Assembly (NCBI GenBank): GCA_036501535.1
Contig: DASYAE010000238.1
Coordinates: 1-32,973 of the forward strand
Reading direction: 5' to 3'
From: DASYAE01 sp036501535
GTDB taxonomy: Bacteria; Actinomycetota; Actinomycetes; Streptomycetales; Catenulisporaceae
DNA: 32,973 nt
A program made the position numbers and the translations under genes. Positions 32,032 through 32,973 of this stretch are shown here, piece by piece; positions within the stretch are counted from its first letter, which is position 1; each line of letters opens with the position of its first letter. Under the pieces are notes generated by a model. It had not been told where the DNA came from, made no database searches, and saw only the letters and a program-made list of their open reading frames with translations.

Positions 32032-32607
32032 ATGTCCGCCACCTACACGTTCGATGTCTTCTCCAGCCTCGACGGCTTCGGCGCCGCCGGCGGCGACTGG
32101 ACCGGCTACTGGGGCAAGCAGGGCCCCGAACTGCTCGACCACCGTCTCGCCCAGTACAGCGAGGAGCAGCGGATGGTCTTCGGGGCCAATACGTATCGGG
32201 CGTTCGCGCAGATGCTGGCCTCGAGCACTGAGGCGTCCGAAGTGCACGATCCGTGGGTCACCCGGATGAGGAGCCTGCCGGCGACGGTGGTGTCGACCAC
32301 GCTCGGGGAATCTCTCGGCTGGCCGGCGACCGTCGTGAGCGGCGACGCCGTCGACGTCGTCGCCCGGCTCAAGGAGGAGTCCGAGGTGCCGTTGCGCTCC
32401 CACGGCAGCCTGTCGATGAACCGGGCGCTGATGGCCGCCGGCCTGGTCGACCGAGTCCAGATCACGCTGTTCCCGGTGATCACCGGTCAGACCGGACTGG
32501 GCCCGATCTTCCGCGGAGCGGCCGACTTCGACCTCGAGCTGATCGAGCACCGGACGCTCGACGGCCGTATCCAGGAGCTCGTCTACCGGCCTAGCCTGCA
32601 CGGCTGA
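32032..32607 (+). CDS. Dihydrofolate reductase / RibD C-terminal family protein (second copy)
   Basis: A 191-aa reductase-fold protein: TFDVFSSLDGFGAAGGDW at the N-terminus, RMVFGANTYRAFAQML, a middle strand with VVSTTLGE, and LMAAGLVDRVQITLFPVITGQTG at the C-terminus. The NADPH-loop region reads LRSHGSLSMNRALM, where G-S follows the usual pattern. ATG 32032 has AGGAGG (32021-32026) five nt upstream. Only distantly similar to the copy at 7829, so not a recent duplicate. Divergent from the MFS-metG unit; substrate unknown. Confidence 0.87.
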   Translation: MSATYTFDVFSSLDGFGAAGGDWTGYWGKQGPELLDHRLAQYSEEQRMVFGANTYRAFAQMLASSTEASEVHDPWVTRMRSLPATVVSTTLGESLGWPATVVSGDAVDVVARLKEESEVPLRSHGSLSMNRALMAAGLVDRVQITLFPVITGQTGLGPIFRGAADFDLELIEHRTLDGRIQELVYRPSLHG

Positions 32608-32858
32608 GTGTCAGGCGCCAGTCGATTTGCGCGGACGGCGCAGCTTTGAACTGAGGCAGATCAGATTGGCGGCTGCGGTGCGCGGGCCGATTGTGCCATC
32701 GAAGATGGATCTACGCATGCCAAACCACCCGGACGAGCGGAGACAGTGACCAGCGCGAGGCCGCATCACCAGTCAGGACTTCACGGTACGGAGCAACTTC
32801 ATTGGCAAAGGGCCGAATCAAGTGGCAGCCGTCAGCCTCACTCGAATGGCGCTGGAAT
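32608..32858. other. Intergenic segment, no gene seen
   Basis: No coding frame is evident. GC content is lower and less regular than in neighbouring genes. Apart from copy B of the 31-bp near-repeat (32776-32806), which on the minus strand encodes only MKLLRTVKS before a stop, I see nothing recognisable. It may be a decayed gene remnant. Confidence 0.4.
32776..32806 (-). repeat. Copy B of the 31-bp near-repeat
   Basis: It matches copy A at 31892-31922 (27/31). On the minus strand an ATG at 32802 opens MKLLRTVKS and then a TGA, so the peptide similarity to MRLVRTVES ends exactly where the frame closes. Either a conserved short leader or promoter element, or a remnant of a duplicated gene start. 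Confidence 0.7.
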
Positions 32859-32973
32859 GTGGCTCAGGACACATTACTGAACGGTAGTTTGGTCGGTCGG
32901 GGGCCGTATCATCGGTTGTGGGCCGGCCCGCGGGGCTGGAACCGGCGGGCGTTCCGGGGCGTGTTCGACACCC
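32859..32973 (+). CDS. Possible start of a gene running off the window
   Basis: From GTG 32859 one frame stays open to the window end. Its last about 20 codons (from LWAGPRGW on) have G or C at every third position, as in real genes here. The start could be the TTG at 32889 or 32916 instead. The product is not recognised from 38 residues. Confidence 0.25.
   Translation, partial: MAQDTLLNGSLVGRGPYHRLWAGPRGWNRRAFRGVFDT

Noticed and set aside
32608..32973. Insertion sequence remnant at the right edge
   Set aside because: No terminal inverted repeats or transposase motifs seen; only a 31-bp near-repeat and a short open frame are supportable.

Overview
The window is about 33 kb of very GC-rich, GC3-biased DNA from a filamentous-type actinomycete. 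Frequent GTG/TTG starts, translationally coupled GTGA/ATGA overlaps, secreted xylanases, an actinobacterial DUF6230/DUF6114 pair and one TTA leucine codon in an otherwise TTA-free gene set all fit this. A Catenulisporales/Streptomyces-like host is my inference; no rRNA or tRNA gene is present to fix it. I saw no CRISPR array, prophage or intact insertion sequence.

Layout. (a) 0.2-4.6 kb: a xylan-degrading pair on the minus strand (secreted GH11 endo-xylanase with a C-terminal carbohydrate-binding module, then a secreted GH3 xylosidase/glucosidase). Upstream lies a candidate promoter with helically phased TCCGAAA repeats and a perfect GAAA-N-TTTC palindrome. (b) 4.6-8.4 kb: a PadR regulator coupled to a 14-TM-type MFS exporter, then an ECF sigma factor with a SnoaL-like tail divergent from a RibD/DHFR-like reductase. 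(c) 8.4-16.7 kb: mostly chromosomal housekeeping and stress genes: UppP, two unrecognised proteins, an FAD amine-oxidase-fold protein, an AI-2E family membrane protein, a divergent GroES-like protein, a DUF3618 protein, the peroxiredoxin Bcp and an AIM24 protein. (d) 16.8-21.1 kb: a minus-strand cell-envelope operon of unknown function (DUF6230, DUF6114, Ser-rich secreted protein) with a structured leader, and upstream of it a cysteine-less YbbN-like thioredoxin/TPR protein. (e) 21.7-28.0 kb: a five-gene peptide/nickel-type ABC importer in the unusual order permease C, binding lipoprotein, permease B, ATPase D, ATPase F, with strong intercistronic hairpins. (f) 28.1-32.6 kb: a SAM methyltransferase, a non-canonical methionyl-tRNA synthetase (metG), an MFS transporter and a second RibD/DHFR-like reductase.

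The most interesting element is in front of metG. A 15-codon, apparently leaderless ORF (MTAFPLPMMPRRRGC) contains tandem Met codons. It is followed by RNA segments that can pair as 1:2, 2:3 or 3:4, with the 3:4 hairpin (10 bp) placed as a terminator upstream of metG. That is the architecture of a trp-type ribosome-mediated attenuator, here predicted to sense Met-tRNA charging and control a MetRS. The same metG carries the only in-frame TTA codon I found by eye, has unusual active-site-region motifs, and sits directly downstream of an MFS transporter. This suggests an inducible, possibly resistance-type second MetRS module.
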